Assembly: GCA_033557465.1 (NCBI GenBank)
Contig: CM066032.1
Span: forward strand, 61,416,955-61,480,954
Reading direction: 5' to 3'
Length of the DNA stretch: 64,000 bases
From: Ichthyophis bannanicus
Taxonomy: Eukaryota; Chordata; Amphibia; Gymnophiona; Ichthyophiidae
Shown in pieces: positions 20,723-31,115 of this stretch. The notes under the pieces are model-generated. The model made no database searches. It was given only the letters and a program-made list of their open reading frames with translations, and was not told the origin of the DNA. Every line of letters begins with the position of its first letter. Within the stretch, counting starts at the first letter, position 1. Made by a program: the position numbers and the translations under genes.

Positions 20723-21014
20723 CTATGATATTGCGAGGGGTTGCTCCTCTTGTGATTCTTTGGGTTCGATTTTTTCTTCAAATCCTTGCGATTTCTTCAC
20801 GTTTTTTTCTCCGGTTTGATGCTGGTTCCCCTTCTCGCCGGGATTCGAAGAAAAAATCTAACTGTTTTCCGGGTGAACTAGGACAAGCGACCGACGGGCT
20901 CCACGGAAAAAGAGAGACTGAGCAAGCTGGGGAAATGCTCCGCAGGGGCTCCATCAACGTCGATGTCACCCATATGTGAGGACTGACTTCCTACTTGGTC
21001 CTGGAGAAAAAACA
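20723..21014 (-). mobile_element. DIRS-A-type gag-side terminal fragment
   Basis: Ends in GTGAGGACTGACTTCCTAC..GTCCTGGAGA, the terminal repeat of the DIRS-A group (compare 27885-28035). The interior and other end are absent. Confidence 0.6.
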
Positions 21015-21016
21015 GT

Positions 21017-21961
21017 TACTCTACCTACTTTTACTACATGCTTTGGCAATGAGTTCTGAAGCTTAATTATATGTTGTGATTAAAAAATATTTTCTCCTAT
21101 CTGTTTAAATATACTACTTTTGTAGCTTTATGGCATGTCCCCTAGTCCTTGTACTTTTTGAAAGAGTAAATCACTGCTTCGCATTTACCCATTCCACTCC
21201 ATTTAGAATTTTATGGATCTCTATCATACTGTATCTCTCCTCAGGCATCTCTTCTCTAAGCTCATAAGCCCTAACTGCTTTGTCCTTTCCTCATAGGAGA
21301 ATCGTTCCATCTCCTTTATCATTTTGGTCACCCATCTCTGAACCTTTTCAAATGCTACTGTATCTTTTTTGAGATGTGAAGACCAGAATTGCATGGTATG
21401 CAAGGTGAAATTGCACCATGGAATGATAGAGGCATTATGATGTCATCCTTTGTTTTATTCTCTATCCCTTTCCTAATGATTCCTAACATTCTGTTTTCTT
21501 TTTTCACCACTGCTGCATACTGAAAAGAAAATTTCAATGTATTGTCTACAATCACACCTAGATCATTTTCCTGAGTGGTGATTCATAATGAGGAAACTAA
21601 CCTTGTGTATCTATAGTTTGGGTTATTCTTTCCTATATGTATCAATTTGCACTTGTGCACATTAAATTTCATGGTCCATTCAAGGCTATTCCGCCATGGA
21701 ATGGAGGAACAGTCTGGTAATTAGAGTAGCAGCCTGGTGACCACAGAAACCGTTCTAATCCTAATGGCAAACCTTATGGCCTTAGGCAAGTCACTTAACC
21801 CTCCATCGCACCAGGTACAAACTTAGATCGTAAGCCCTAATTGTAACTCATCTTAAACTACTGGAAAGGCATGAGCTAAATACGAGGTACAAAATAAAAT
21901 AAAAAGAAATGAAATTAAATAAAAATTTCATTTGCGATTTGGATCCCCAGTCTCATGAGGT
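21017..21961 (-). mobile_element. CR1-epsilon LINE fragment, split by a SINE
   Basis: The minus-strand sequence corresponds to the RT C-terminal and 3' part of CR1 (for instance the complement of CCAGAATTGCATGGTATGCA and the TCTATCATACTGTATCTCTC block). It is more diverged than CR1-gamma. It is interrupted at 21673-21922 by a SINE and continues to about 21955. Confidence 0.65.
21673..21922 (+). mobile_element. tRNA-type SINE
   Basis: A 250-bp unit flanked by the 9-bp duplication AAATTTCAT (21664-21672 and 21923-21931). The body has CCTTAGGCAAGTCACTTAACC, ACAAACTTAGATCGTAAGC and CATGAGCTAAAT blocks of a widespread vertebrate tRNA-derived SINE, ending in an AT-rich tail. The tRNA-like head is degenerate, so that part is inferred. 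Confidence 0.65.
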
Positions 21962-22000
21962 CATAAGAAATGCTATACTACGTCAAACCAAGGTCCATAA
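21962..22000 (-). repeat. CR1 3' tail cut by DIRS-A0
   Basis: CATAAGAAATG...CCAAGGTCCAT is the 3' end of a minus-strand CR1 (compare 51431-51480). The rest would lie beyond DIRS-A0 but is not recognised. Confidence 0.6.
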
Positions 22001-22345
22001 AGCGTAGTTACGCACTGTAACAGGTGATCTCCAAGAACAGCAGGAATTTAGTCTTCACATATGGGTGACGTCTGTACCGACGGAGCCTGCACGAGAATGC
22101 TCCCCAGTGTCCACTAGGAAAGTCTTTGGAAGCATCCCACTGCACCTGCATCGCTGCCTTCCCACCTTCTCCATTCTCCCTCCTCAGTTGAGTTTGTAGC
22201 TAAGAGAAAAGGAGAGAAAAAAACCCCTACAACTCATAGGGAAGGAGGGTGGGTTGTGAAGACTAAATTCCTGCTGTACCTGGAGATCACTTGTTACAGG
22301 TGAGTAAAGCGTAGTTACTCACCTGTAACAGGTGATCTCTGGGAA

Positions 22346-22525
22346 AGCACAGTTACTTACCTGTAACAGGTGATCTCTGGGAACAGCAGGAATAAGTCTT
22401 CACATATGGGTATCGTCGGTACCGACGGAGCCTGCGCGGGAACGCTCCCCAGCGTCCAAAAGGAAAGCTTTTGGGAGCATCCCACAGAGCCTGCGCGCTG
22501 CCTTCCCGCCTTTCCCAACTGCCTC
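22346..22525 (-). repeat. DIRS-A1 YR-side terminal repeat
   Basis: AGCACAGTTACTTACC... then GGAACAGCAGGAATAAGTCT, complementary to the 27885-28035 end. The outer 28 bp are unique to this end and are matched by the ICR. Confidence 0.85.
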
Positions 22526-22618
22526 TCTCCAGTTCGAGTTTTAAAGCTGAGACAAAGAGAGAGAGAGGAAAGGAAAGATAGATAGAGAGATACAACTCCT
22601 AGGGGAGGTGGGTGGGTT

Positions 22619-22712
22619 GTGAAGACTTATTCCTGCTGTTCCCAGAGATCACCTGTTACAGGTAAGTAACTGTGCTATCACCAGGAACAAGCAGGAATGA
22701 GTCTTCACATAT
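22619..22712 (-). repeat. DIRS-A1 internal complementary region
   Basis: Reads as the complement of the 22346 end (GTAAGTAACTGTGCT) joined directly to the complement of the 28035 end (ATCACCAGGAACAAGCAGGA). No extra bases lie at the join, which defines the element ends and shows that flanking AA bases belong to the target. Confidence 0.85.
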
Positions 22713-22829
22713 GGGGACTCCCCAGCTAGAGATGCCTGGGAGATCACCCAGATTGTGAGTCCCTGGGAAGGGCTCCACCTCCACCCATGAATCTCAGGCA
22801 TCCAGTGAGGGATGGAGGGTAGGAATTGA

Positions 22830-25703
22830 TTAGGTATGGAACAGGTGTTTGAGAACAGCCTGACCAAACAAGGCATCCCAGCGGGAGTCCTTGTCCAAGC
22901 AGTAATGGGCTGTGAAGGTATGAACCGATGCCCAGGTGGCCGCTCGACAGATTTGGTCGATGGACACAGAGTTTAGATGAGCCATAGAGGTTGCCATGGC
23001 CCTCACATTGTGAGCTGTGACATGGCCCTCCAGAGAAAGGTTCTTACTCTGGTAGGCGAAGGAAATACACTGAGCAATCCAATTGGACAGAGTTCTCTTA
23101 GAGACTGGAAGTCCTAAATGAGAAGGATCAAAAGCAACAAAAAGTTGAGAGGACTTTCTATGTTGCTGTGTCCTTTGTAAGTAGAAGGCAAGTGCTCTTT
23201 TACAATCCAGGGTATGAAGATTCCTCTCTGCACTTGATGGATGAGGTCCTGGAAAAAAGACAGGTAAATACACTTCCTGGTTCAGATGAAAAGGTGAGAC
23301 CACTTTAGGCATAAAGTGTGGATTAGTTCTGAGGACTACCTTGTCATGATGGAACCTTGTATAAGGAGGATTAGCCACTAAAGCTTGCAACTCACTGATA
23401 CGGCGAGCTGAGCTGACTGCAACGAGAAAAATAACCTTCCAGGAAAGGAATTTCAAGGAGGTAGTGGCTAAGGGTTCAAAGGGTGGCTTCATAAGCTGGC
23501 CAAGAACCAGATTCAAGTCCCATGCCACCTGAGGTGGTCTAATGGGAGGTTTAGTCAAAAGAAGGCCTCTCATGAATCTTGCTATAAGAGGATGAGAGGA
23601 AATAGGCTGTCCATTGAGAGGCTTAAGGGATGCTGCAATAGCACTCAATTGGACTCTGATTGAATTTGTTTTAAGGCCTGCATGGGATAAATGCAGCAAA
23701 TAGTCTAGTAAAGAATTCAAAGGTATTGCAAGAGGGTTGAGACCCTTCTCTGTACACCAAATGGAAAACCTTTTCCATTTAAAAGCATATGAACGTCTGG
23801 TGGAAGGCTTTCTGGAAGCATGAAGGATATCCTTCACTTGCTGAGAAAGGTGTAAATCTTGAAGGTCTAGGCCTTCAGCAACCATGCTCTGAGATGAAGA
23901 GACTGAGGATTTGGGTGCCACAAGGTTCCCTCCTCCTGGGAGATGAGATCTGGAGCAGACCCCAGGTCTAGGGAGGGAGCTTGAGAGAGATGCAGAAGTA
24001 GAGGGTACCACACTTGGCGTGGCCAAAGTGGTGCTATGAAAATCACAGACCCCTTGTCTCTCTGAAGCTTCAATAGAGTCTTGGGCATGAGGGGAATAGG
24101 TGGAAAGGCATAGAGGAAGTCTTGCCCCCAATGAAGGAGGAAGGCATCCCTGGCCTGAACTCCCTGACATGGAATCCTGGAACAGAACCGGGTAAGTTTG
24201 GCATTCCACGGACTTGCAAACAGGCCTATGTCTGGGGTACCCCAAATCCGAAAAATCCTGGCTATCTGGTCCCCATGGAGGGACCATTCGTGTGGAAGCA
24301 GAACTCGACTGAGTCTGTCTGCCCAAGAGTTTTGAACCCCTGGAAGATACACTGCCATGAGATGGATTTGATGCTCTCTGGCGAAGGCCCACAATCTCAG
24401 AGCTTCGTTGCAAAGCGACAGAGAGCCAGTCCCTCCCTGCTTGTTCACGTAGAACATGGCTACCTGGTTGTCCGTGTGGATGTGGACTGTCTTGTAGCTG
24501 AGCAGGGTGTGGAAGACCCTGAGAGCCATAAAGATTGCTCTGAGCTCTAAGAGGTTGATATGAAGAGATGTCTCCTGTGGAGACCAGATGCCCTGGGTCG
24601 AGAGATCTTGTAGATGAGCCCCCCAACCCTTTGGAGAGGCATCTGTTGTAAGGGTTGCTTGGGGTAACACCTGTTGAAAGGGGGACCCCAGCAACAGATT
24701 CTGAGTGGACTTCCACCAGTGGAGGGACCAAAATAGGCGACTGGAGGTTGCTATTTTGTCTGACAGGCAACCTGATGCCTGGGTCCATTGGGTGGATAGG
24801 GTCCACTGAGCTGCTCTCATGTGAAGGCGAGCATAGGGAACCACATGCACCATGGATGCCATGTGGCCTAAGAGTTGCAACATCTCTCGAGCAGTTAAAT
24901 GGGATTTTAACTGAATCTGGGAGGCTAACTGCACCAAGCGTAGGCAACAGGCCTGGGGAAGATAGGCCCTTGCAGTTGTGGTATCCAGTAAGGCCCCTAT
25001 GAACTCTAGAGACTGAGTAGGGGTGAGATGGGATTTTGGAATGTTGATTACCAGTCCCAGATACTGAAGAACACGCCTTGTGCAGGCCAGGGAGGTCTGG
25101 GCCTCTGACTGGGATGGAGCTCGGATGAGCCAGTCGTCCAAATATGGGAATACGAATATTCCTAGAGTGCGCAGGAATGCAGCTACCACTGCCATGCATT
25201 TTGTGAACACTCTTGGAGCAGAGGACAGACCAAAAGGAAGCACTTTGTATTGGTAGTGCTTTCCTTGGTAAAGGAACCGAATGAATCTTCTGTGTGTTGG
25301 ATGGATGAGAACATGGGTGTATGCATCCTTGAGATCTAGAGAACAAAGCCAGTCCTGACTCTGGAGGTATGGAAGGAGAGTTCCGAGAGAAGTCATCTTG
25401 AATTTCTCCTTGCATAGAAACTTGTTCAATTCTCTGAGATCTAATATGGGTCTGTAGCCCCCCGTTTTCTTTGGAATGAGAAAATAGGGGGAGTAGAACC
25501 CTTAGCCCTGTTGAAGAAGGGGTACTTCTTCTATTGCCCCTTGGGCAAGAAGGGTAGCAATCTCTTGACCTAGAAGGTTGAGGAGAGATGTTGGAGAATT
25601 GAACTGTTTCACCATGGTGTGAGGAGGAAGGTTTAAGAAATGAAGTTTGTACCCTTCCCTTATGATGGAGAGGGTCCACTGCTCTGCTGTGATTTGTTCC
25701 CAT
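22830..25703 (-). CDS. DIRS-A1 tyrosine recombinase, long overlapping frame
   Basis: A 957-codon open frame. The last about 330 residues are a tyrosine recombinase: an N-terminal SAM-like part (SRKPSTRRSYAFKWKRF), the first catalytic arginine in SSARRISELQ, His-x-x-Arg in TAHNVRAMA and the nucleophile in TAHYCLD. It would integrate circular DIRS DNA. The first about 620 codons overlap the RT-RNase H-MT gene in another frame and are Ser/Pro/His-rich with no domain I recognise; overlapping frames are known for DIRS-1. The true start is uncertain and could lie further in, but the whole 957-codon stretch lacks stops. Confidence 0.85.
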   Translation of the reverse strand: MGTNHSRAVDPLHHKGRVQTSFLKPSSSHHGETVQFSNISPQPSRSRDCYPSCPRGNRRSTPSSTGLRVLLPLFSHSKENGGLQTHIRSQRIEQVSMQGEIQDDFSRNSPSIPPESGLALFSRSQGCIHPCSHPSNTQKIHSVPLPRKALPIQSASFWSVLCSKSVHKMHGSGSCIPAHSRNIRIPIFGRLAHPSSIPVRGPDLPGLHKACSSVSGTGNQHSKIPSHPYSVSRVHRGLTGYHNCKGLSSPGLLPTLGAVSLPDSVKIPFNCSRDVATLRPHGIHGACGSLCSPSHESSSVDPIHPMDPGIRLPVRQNSNLQSPILVPPLVEVHSESVAGVPLSTGVTPSNPYNRCLSKGLGGSSTRSLDPGHLVSTGDISSYQPLRAQSNLYGSQGLPHPAQLQDSPHPHGQPGSHVLREQAGRDWLSVALQRSSEIVGLRQRASNPSHGSVSSRGSKLLGRQTQSSSASTRMVPPWGPDSQDFSDLGYPRHRPVCKSVECQTYPVLFQDSMSGSSGQGCLPPSLGARLPLCLSTYSPHAQDSIEASERQGVCDFHSTTLATPSVVPSTSASLSSSLPRPGVCSRSHLPGGGNLVAPKSSVSSSQSMVAEGLDLQDLHLSQQVKDILHASRKPSTRRSYAFKWKRFSIWCTEKGLNPLAIPLNSLLDYLLHLSHAGLKTNSIRVQLSAIAASLKPLNGQPISSHPLIARFMRGLLLTKPPIRPPQVAWDLNLVLGQLMKPPFEPLATTSLKFLSWKVIFLVAVSSARRISELQALVANPPYTRFHHDKVVLRTNPHFMPKVVSPFHLNQEVYLPVFFPGPHPSSAERNLHTLDCKRALAFYLQRTQQHRKSSQLFVAFDPSHLGLPVSKRTLSNWIAQCISFAYQSKNLSLEGHVTAHNVRAMATSMAHLNSVSIDQICRAATWASVHTFTAHYCLDKDSRWDALFGQAVLKHLFHT

Positions 25704-25912
25704 CTGGGAGCAAAGTGAGCTAACCTTCCTGGGATGGTGAGAGGCTCTGGATGTTCTAGAGCCAGAAAGGCTAAGTTCTCTAGTGGAAAGTCAAAGGCCC
25801 TGAGGAGGCTGAGGCTGTTGGGCCGTAGCAGTTCTCGCAGCCTGGGTTTTGGCCTGTTTTGGTTGTTGCTGTCTCTTTGTAGCAAAATGACCTTGAGAAG
25901 AGGCCTGACCAT
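23867..25912 (-). pseudogene. DIRS-A1 reverse transcriptase-RNase H-methyltransferase
   Basis: Polyprotein that copies element RNA into DNA. From the open part starting at 25429: RT with SLDLKDAYTHV and the catalytic FPYLDDW (about residues 95-100), RNase H with acidic residues in TTDASPKGWG, NLLELRA, HTDNQVA and ADRLSR (about 263, 295, 320, 371), then the DIRS MT (Dam-like) domain with ASPWNAKLTRFCS, YAFPPIPL and APLWPRQVWYP (about 385-480). A single TAA at 25502-25504, in frame, separates this from the upstream part (to 25912). Otherwise the frame is open. The 5' end overlaps gag by about 120 bp. Confidence 0.85.
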
Positions 25913-27653
25913 AAGAAGAAAATTTCCCTTTCTTTGGGAAAGATCCCTTTTTGAACAACCTCTTTTTAAAAGGAGCAGTAGTAGACTTCGAAAGTCTATC
26001 TAAAGCAGAATTTTCAGCATCCATCTGGTTGGCCTTTGCTTGCCAATCTTTGCCAAACAGGTTTTCGCCTGTACAGGGAAGGTTACCTAGACCATCCTGT
26101 ACCCAGGATTCCAAATCAGAGGCTTGCAACCAAGCAACTCTGCGTGCACCTATGGCAATAGCCGAGGCTCTACTGGCCCCTTCAAAAGATTCAAAGGCTG
26201 CACGGTTGGAAAACTTGGATACATCCTGTGCATGTTTAAGCCAGGTGATATATTCTTCTGTCTTATCTTCTGACATAAAAGGAGATAAGGTTTGCAGATG
26301 ATCTGTAACTTCTTTTAGAAACATCCCCATATAGAGACTATAGGAGTTGATTCTGGCTACAAGCATACTGGCCTGGAAGATTTTCCTGCCAAAGGCATCT
26401 AGGGTTCTGCATTCTCTTCCTGGAGGAGCAGAGGAGTGCCTTTTTGTACTCTTGATCTTTTTCATAGCAGACTCTACCACAATGGAGTGGTGAGGAAGCT
26501 GAGTCTTATGAAACCCAGGACAAGGAGGAACACGATACATGGTGTCCAACCTTCTGGAATGAGGGGAGGTGGAAAGAGGAGTCTCCCATATGCCCAACAT
26601 GTGATCATAAAGAATCTCATGTATTGGTGAGGTGGCTGCCTCTTTAGGAGCCTTAGGATATTGTAGGATATCTAATTTTTTGGCTCTAGGTTCAGTTTCA
26701 GAGGTCACTGAGATGGACAGGCCTTTGGCCACCTCCCTAATGAAGTCCTGAAAAGACAAGTCTTCAGGAGGAGACATTCTCCTTTTTGGAGAAGAGGGTT
26801 CCTGAGGAAGGATCCCCGATGCTTCAATTGAGGCCTCTGAAGAATCAGAGTCTTCAGAGGAATCGAAGTATCGACTGTCTGGATGCTCTCGCAGAGCCCG
26901 ATACGCGTACTGGGAGGTATCGACATCGGGAGTAATCGGTACCGGGTCGGTACTGATGGGCATCACTGGATAGCGTACTGCTGCCGTCGATGCTGATGTC
27001 GATGCAAGCGGTACTGGTATCGGGACCGATATTGGGTCCGGTACCGGAATCAGTACAGGTACCGACAACGGGGTTTGTTGCGGTACCGTAGGCGTCGCAG
27101 CTTGTATGAATGCCGTGATGGCACGCTGCATGGTCAGGATATTCTGATCCATTGACGCCACCAATGTCTGGATGTCGGTACCGGTGGTGACCGCCGGTAC
27201 CCCAGAACATTGTAACAGGTGATCGGTCGAGGCCGAGCCATCAATGTTTACCTGTGATCCCATAGGTAGTGCTTTGGAAGCTGGAGCCTCCCGCCGGGGT
27301 AATTTTGCCGGTGTGGGTTCCTCAAGAGTAAGCCCGGGGGCATCTCGATACTTAGAGGGAGATGAACTCTTTGAGGACCGGCCAGATTTAAGTTTGGTTA
27401 CCTGAGATCCATGGGATGAAGAAGCAGCCCTGGAAGACGTCGATGCCACAGAAGCTGCATCGGAGGGAAACAGGGTACTGAGCTTGGCAGCCCGATTCTG
27501 TAACCCTCTCTTAGACATCATGGAACAGGACTCACAATCCGCAATGGAGTGGTCAGGACCTAAACATTTTAGACACCAGTCATGGGTGTCAGTGACAGAA
27601 ATAGTGCTACTGCACTTCGTGCACTTTTTAAACCCTGAGGCGTGTTTTTCCAT
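25791..27653 (-). CDS. DIRS-A1 Gag protein
   Basis: A 620-residue intact frame starting at MEKHASGFKKC; an in-frame ATG 16 codons upstream exists, but other copies (DIRS-AC at 58390) align at MEK. The N-terminus holds a zinc-binding pattern CTKC-x12-CLKC-x4-H-x4-CESC. The middle is Ser/Pro-rich with many GTACC/GGTAC repeats in the DNA. A conserved block (YRVPPCPGF, CTGENLFGKDWQ) follows, and the C-terminus is Lys/Gln-rich (KKRLFKKGSF), likely binding RNA. No capsid fold is evident by eye. The whole block recurs in A0, A2 and AC. Confidence 0.8.
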   Translation of the reverse strand: MEKHASGFKKCTKCSSTISVTDTHDWCLKCLGPDHSIADCESCSMMSKRGLQNRAAKLSTLFPSDAASVASTSSRAASSSHGSQVTKLKSGRSSKSSSPSKYRDAPGLTLEEPTPAKLPRREAPASKALPMGSQVNIDGSASTDHLLQCSGVPAVTTGTDIQTLVASMDQNILTMQRAITAFIQAATPTVPQQTPLSVPVLIPVPDPISVPIPVPLASTSASTAAVRYPVMPISTDPVPITPDVDTSQYAYRALREHPDSRYFDSSEDSDSSEASIEASGILPQEPSSPKRRMSPPEDLSFQDFIREVAKGLSISVTSETEPRAKKLDILQYPKAPKEAATSPIHEILYDHMLGIWETPLSTSPHSRRLDTMYRVPPCPGFHKTQLPHHSIVVESAMKKIKSTKRHSSAPPGRECRTLDAFGRKIFQASMLVARINSYSLYMGMFLKEVTDHLQTLSPFMSEDKTEEYITWLKHAQDVSKFSNRAAFESFEGASRASAIAIGARRVAWLQASDLESWVQDGLGNLPCTGENLFGKDWQAKANQMDAENSALDRLSKSTTAPFKKRLFKKGSFPKKGKFSSYGQASSQGHFATKRQQQPKQAKTQAARTATAQQPQPPQGL

Positions 27654-27884
27654 GAGGAAAAATATATCTGTAGGCCTAAGGCCCCAGAAGAAAAAATGCA
27701 CTGAAGAGAGTAGAAGGGTTTTTTTTGTTGTTTTTTTTAAAGAAAGAAAAAAGACTGGTGGTACCTTTCCGGAATCGAGAAGGCAGATACGCGACTAAAG
27801 AAAAATAAAAGAAAATAAGAAATTCTTCAGCGGTGACAGGAAACACGACCTGCTGGCTCCGCGGAAAAGAAGAACTGGAGAAAG

Positions 27885-28035
27885 GCAGTTGGGAAAGGCG
27901 GGAAGGCAGCGCACAGGCACTGTGGGATGCTCCCAAAAGCTTTCCTTTTGGACGCTGGGGAGCGTTCCTGCGCAGGCTCCATCGGTACCAACGATACCCA
28001 TATGTGAAGACTCATTCCTGCTTGTTCCTGGAGAT
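27885..28035 (-). repeat. DIRS-A1 gag-side terminal repeat
   Basis: Complement of 22374-22525 with about 90 percent identity by eye; outermost bases CCTGGAGAT. Confidence 0.85.
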
Positions 28036-28265
28036 CAACAGGAATTTAGTCTTCACACATGGGTATCGTCGGTACCGACAGAGCCTGTGCGGGAATGCTC
28101 CCCAGCGTCCAATAGGAAAGCTTTTGGGAGCATCCCACTGTGCCTGCATCGCTGCCTTCCCGCCTTTCCAACTCTTCCTCTTCAGTTGAGTTTATAGCTG
28201 AGACAAAGGCTCTGATTAGCCTTGTCTTGCCAATCCTTGCCAAAGAGATTTTTTTCCTGTGCAAG
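28036..28265 (-). repeat. DIRS-A2 terminal repeat and junction to gag
   Basis: Terminal repeat to about 28200, then directly gag C-terminal sequence (complement near CTTGTCTTGCCAATCCTTGC). The missing ICR, YR and RT genes mark an internal deletion. Confidence 0.7.
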
Positions 28266-28554
28266 GAATTTTATTTTATTTATTTATTTAGACAGATTTG
28301 TATACCGCCTTATCCTTCAAAGCGGTCACAACACAATTGGGGGATACATTTAACACGCAGGGATATGAGACACATACACTAATACTTACAGGGAACATGG
28401 GCAATGGAGGGTTAAGTGGCTTGCCCAAGACCACAAGGAGCATCTGTGGGACTAGAAACCCCAGTCCTTCCGGCCCAAGGTTGCTGTCCTCTAGTGGGAT
28501 TTGAACTCCCGACCTTCCGGCCTGAAGTACCTTGTCCCAACCACTAGGCTACTA
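28266..28554 (-). repeat. LINE/SINE tail repeat inside DIRS-A2 gag
   Basis: A TTTATT-rich start, GTATACCGCCTT...AAGCGGTCACAA hairpin-like block, then CTTGCCCAAGACCACAAGGA and a TTTGAACTCCC block. It splits the gag block that reads CTGTGCAAGGAAT | GTTCCCC. Confidence 0.7.
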
Positions 28555-30080
28555 GACAATGTTCCCCATTGTTCTAAATCTGATGCCTGAAGCCAGGCAA
28601 TGCGACGTGTACCAATGGAAATAGCAGAGGTTCTGCTTATACACTCAAAGAAATCAAAGGATGCACGATTCATGAACATAGACACATTCTGGGCATGTTT
28701 GACCAGGGTGAGGAAGTCTGTCCTTTTATCATCAGGGAGAAGTAGAGCCATTAAGCTCTAGATCCCTTGTAACCTTCTTGAGAAACATTCCCATGTAGAG
28801 AATGTAAGAGCTGGTCCTGGCTGATAACATCGAGGATTGAAAGCATCGACGCCCAAAGGAATCGAGTGTCCTCGCTTCACGGCCTGGAGGATTGGAAGAA
28901 TGTGTTTTAGCACTCTTGATCCTACACATCGCCAATTCTACTACCACTGAATTGTGTGGTAATTGTGTCTTCTGAAAACCAGGGCATTGTGGAACTCGGT
29001 ACATGGTATCGAGTCTCCGAGAGTGTGGAGACACCGTTAAAGGAGCTTCCCACATCCTTAGCATGAGATCATGCAAGATTCGGTGAATGGGAAGGGTAGC
29101 TGCTTCTTTAGGAGCTGCCGGATATTGAAGAATTTCTAATTCTTCTGCTCTCGGTTCCTTCTCAGGAGTCACCGTGATTGAAATTCCTCAGGCTACATCA
29201 CATATGAAATCCTGAAAAGACATGTCCTCTGGAGGAGACATCCTGCGTTAAGGAGGAGATGGATCCTCCGGTAGAATCACCCCGGTACCGGTAGAGTCAT
29301 CAGTGACATCGGAGGACTCAAAATATCTCCGTGCCAGGTGTTCTTGCATTGCTTGGCACCGGTATCGATCAAAGTCGGCATCGGACTGTGTCGATACTGG
29401 ATATTGATTCAAGAGCCGGCATGGGGGGAAGCACTTCGGTTAAAGCAGGTGCAGTCTGTACCAATACCGATGACTGTGGAACCGTGTCTGAAGTGGTCTT
29501 AGCGGTACCGAAGCTGCTAAGAGAGCCGCTAGACTGCGTTCGATGGCTAGGATTCGTTGATCCATAGCCCCTGCCGATGCCTGGAAGTCGGTACTGGAGG
29601 AAGCGGCTATGACACCAGAATATGACACCACGAGTTCTCCTGAGGTGGAAGCCTCTGGAACATCCTGGAGCCCCGTTAGTGCTTTGGAGGCTGGGGCCTC
29701 TCGCCGGGGCTGTTTTGCCGGTATGTTTTCCTCAAGGGCAACACTAGTAGCATCTCGATGCTTCGAAGGAGATCTACTCTTTGAGGACTGGCCGGTCTTG
29801 GAAGACCTGGGTTTAGTTACCTGAGATCCATGGAAGGAAGATGAAGCCTTGGAAGACGTTGATGCAACGGACATCGCATCTGCAGCAAAGAGGGTGCTGA
29901 GTATTTCAGCTCTGTTCTGCAGGCCTCTCTTGGTCATCTTTCTACAGAGGAGACACTCCGATGGTAAATGGTCAGGACCTAAACATTTAAGACACCAGCC
30001 ATTGGTGTTGGTAGCGGAAATGGTACCGCTACACTTTGAACATTTTTTAAACCACTACTTGGTTTCTCCATCTTAGAAGA
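28555..30080 (-). pseudogene. DIRS-A2 Gag remnant
   Basis: Several broken minus-strand frames match DIRS-A1 Gag in order: VKHAQNVSMFMNRASFD (28491-28751), YRVPQCPGFQKTQLPH (28732-29172), SSKASSSFHGSQVTK (29440-29937) and, near 29940-30070, the N-terminal zinc-binding module. Frameshifts and stops separate them. Not functional. Confidence 0.8.
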
Positions 30081-30239
30081 AAAGAGGGCCTAGTGCCCAA
30101 AATGGCGCCTGGCACCTAGAGGGGACAGACTCTCCAAAAAGAATTCTTTTTATTTTTTTTAAGAAAAGAAGGAAGAAAATGAAAAAAAGACCGGTGGTAC
30201 CGGTATAGTCGTTGACGGTGAAGGCAGACGTGACAACAA

Positions 30240-30461
30240 AAAGAAAATGTTCTGCGGTGACAGGGTTTGCTGCCTGTCGGCTCCGTGGAAAATGAAAAAC
30301 TGAAGAGGGAGAGTTGGAAAGGCGGGAAGGCAGCAACACAGGCGCAGTGGGATGCTCCCAAAAGCTTTCCTATTGGACGCTGCAGAGCGTTCCCACGCAG
30401 GCTCCGTTGGTACCGACGATACCCATGTGTGAAGACTACATTCCTGCTTGTTCCTGGAGAT
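30240..30461 (-). repeat. DIRS-A2 gag-side terminal repeat
   Basis: Matches 27830-28035. Its last bases CTGGAGAT are followed directly by DIRS-A0 ICR sequence. Confidence 0.8.
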
Positions 30462-31115
30462 CTATGCTATCTCCAGGAACAAGCAGGAATGTAGTCTTCA
30501 CATATGAGAACTCCCTAGCTCCCAAATGCCAGAGAAAATGACAGAACTGGTAGGTTTGCCTCAGGGCAGGCTTCAGGAGGTCACAAATCCTCTATGGATG
30601 TCTGGTATCATTCCGGGACGGAGAGTAGGAGTTGCCCTTAAGTCTGAAAGAAATGCTGGAGAACAGCTTGACCAAACATGCCATCCTGGCGGGAGTCCTT
30701 GTCTAGAAGATATACCGCTTGGAGGTGTATCTGATGAGTAATGGCAAAGGGCCAGAGATGGAGAACCTCTCTGCAGAGGGACCAAGATCCTGTTCATATA
30801 GAACATGGCTACCTGATTGTCCCTTTGGATCAGGACCCTCTGAGAACTTAGATGTATCAGAAAGACTTTGAGGGCTTAGAGACCCTAGATGGGCCCCTCA
30901 CCCGTTTGGAGGTATCCGTTGTCAGGGTACATTGATGTGGAGGCATCTAAAAAGGTGACCCGACGAGGAGATTCTCTGGGGAATACCACAATAGGAGAGA
31001 TGTGGCCAAAGGGGCAGACATTGATATTTTGCCTGAGAGACAGTCTGAGGCCTGTGTCCACTGGGAAGCCGAAGCCCATTGGGCTGAGCGCATATGCAGG
31101 CATGCATGTGGCACT
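30462..31115 (-). pseudogene. DIRS-A0 recombinase and RNase H scraps
   Basis: After the ICR half there is a piece of the YR C-terminal end (near 30650-30710), then an internal deletion leading to RNase H sequence (30770-31110, complement with the same GAACATGGCTACCTG block as 24450). No frame is intact. Confidence 0.6.

Larger units (their letters stand above)
22346..28035 (-). mobile_element. DIRS-A1: nearly intact DIRS retrotransposon
   Basis: A 5690-bp complete element with inverted terminal repeats of about 150 bp (22374-22525 and 27885-28035), an ICR (22619-22712), intact gag, an RT-RNase H-MT frame with one stop, and an intact recombinase frame. Order on the minus strand: terminal repeat, gag, RT-RH-MT overlapping YR, ICR, terminal repeat. 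It sits inside the terminal repeat of DIRS-A2 without a target duplication. It is the best preserved and innermost, hence youngest, DIRS copy of this nest. Confidence 0.92.
22308..30461 (-). mobile_element. DIRS-A2: DIRS copy inserted in the ICR of DIRS-A0
   Basis: The YR-side end is 22308-22345, then DIRS-A1 interrupts, then it continues 28036-30461. Joining CTCTGGGAA (22345) to CAACAGGAATTT (28036) restores a continuous terminal repeat. Between the terminal repeat and gag (near 28220) the YR and RT-RNase H genes are deleted. Gag is broken. The gag-side terminal repeat ends CTGGAGAT at 30461. There is no target duplication. Confidence 0.85.

Noticed and set aside
24122..24550. Plus-strand frames of 90-140 codons across DIRS-A1
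   Set aside because: They are shadows of the RT/YR genes on the minus strand.
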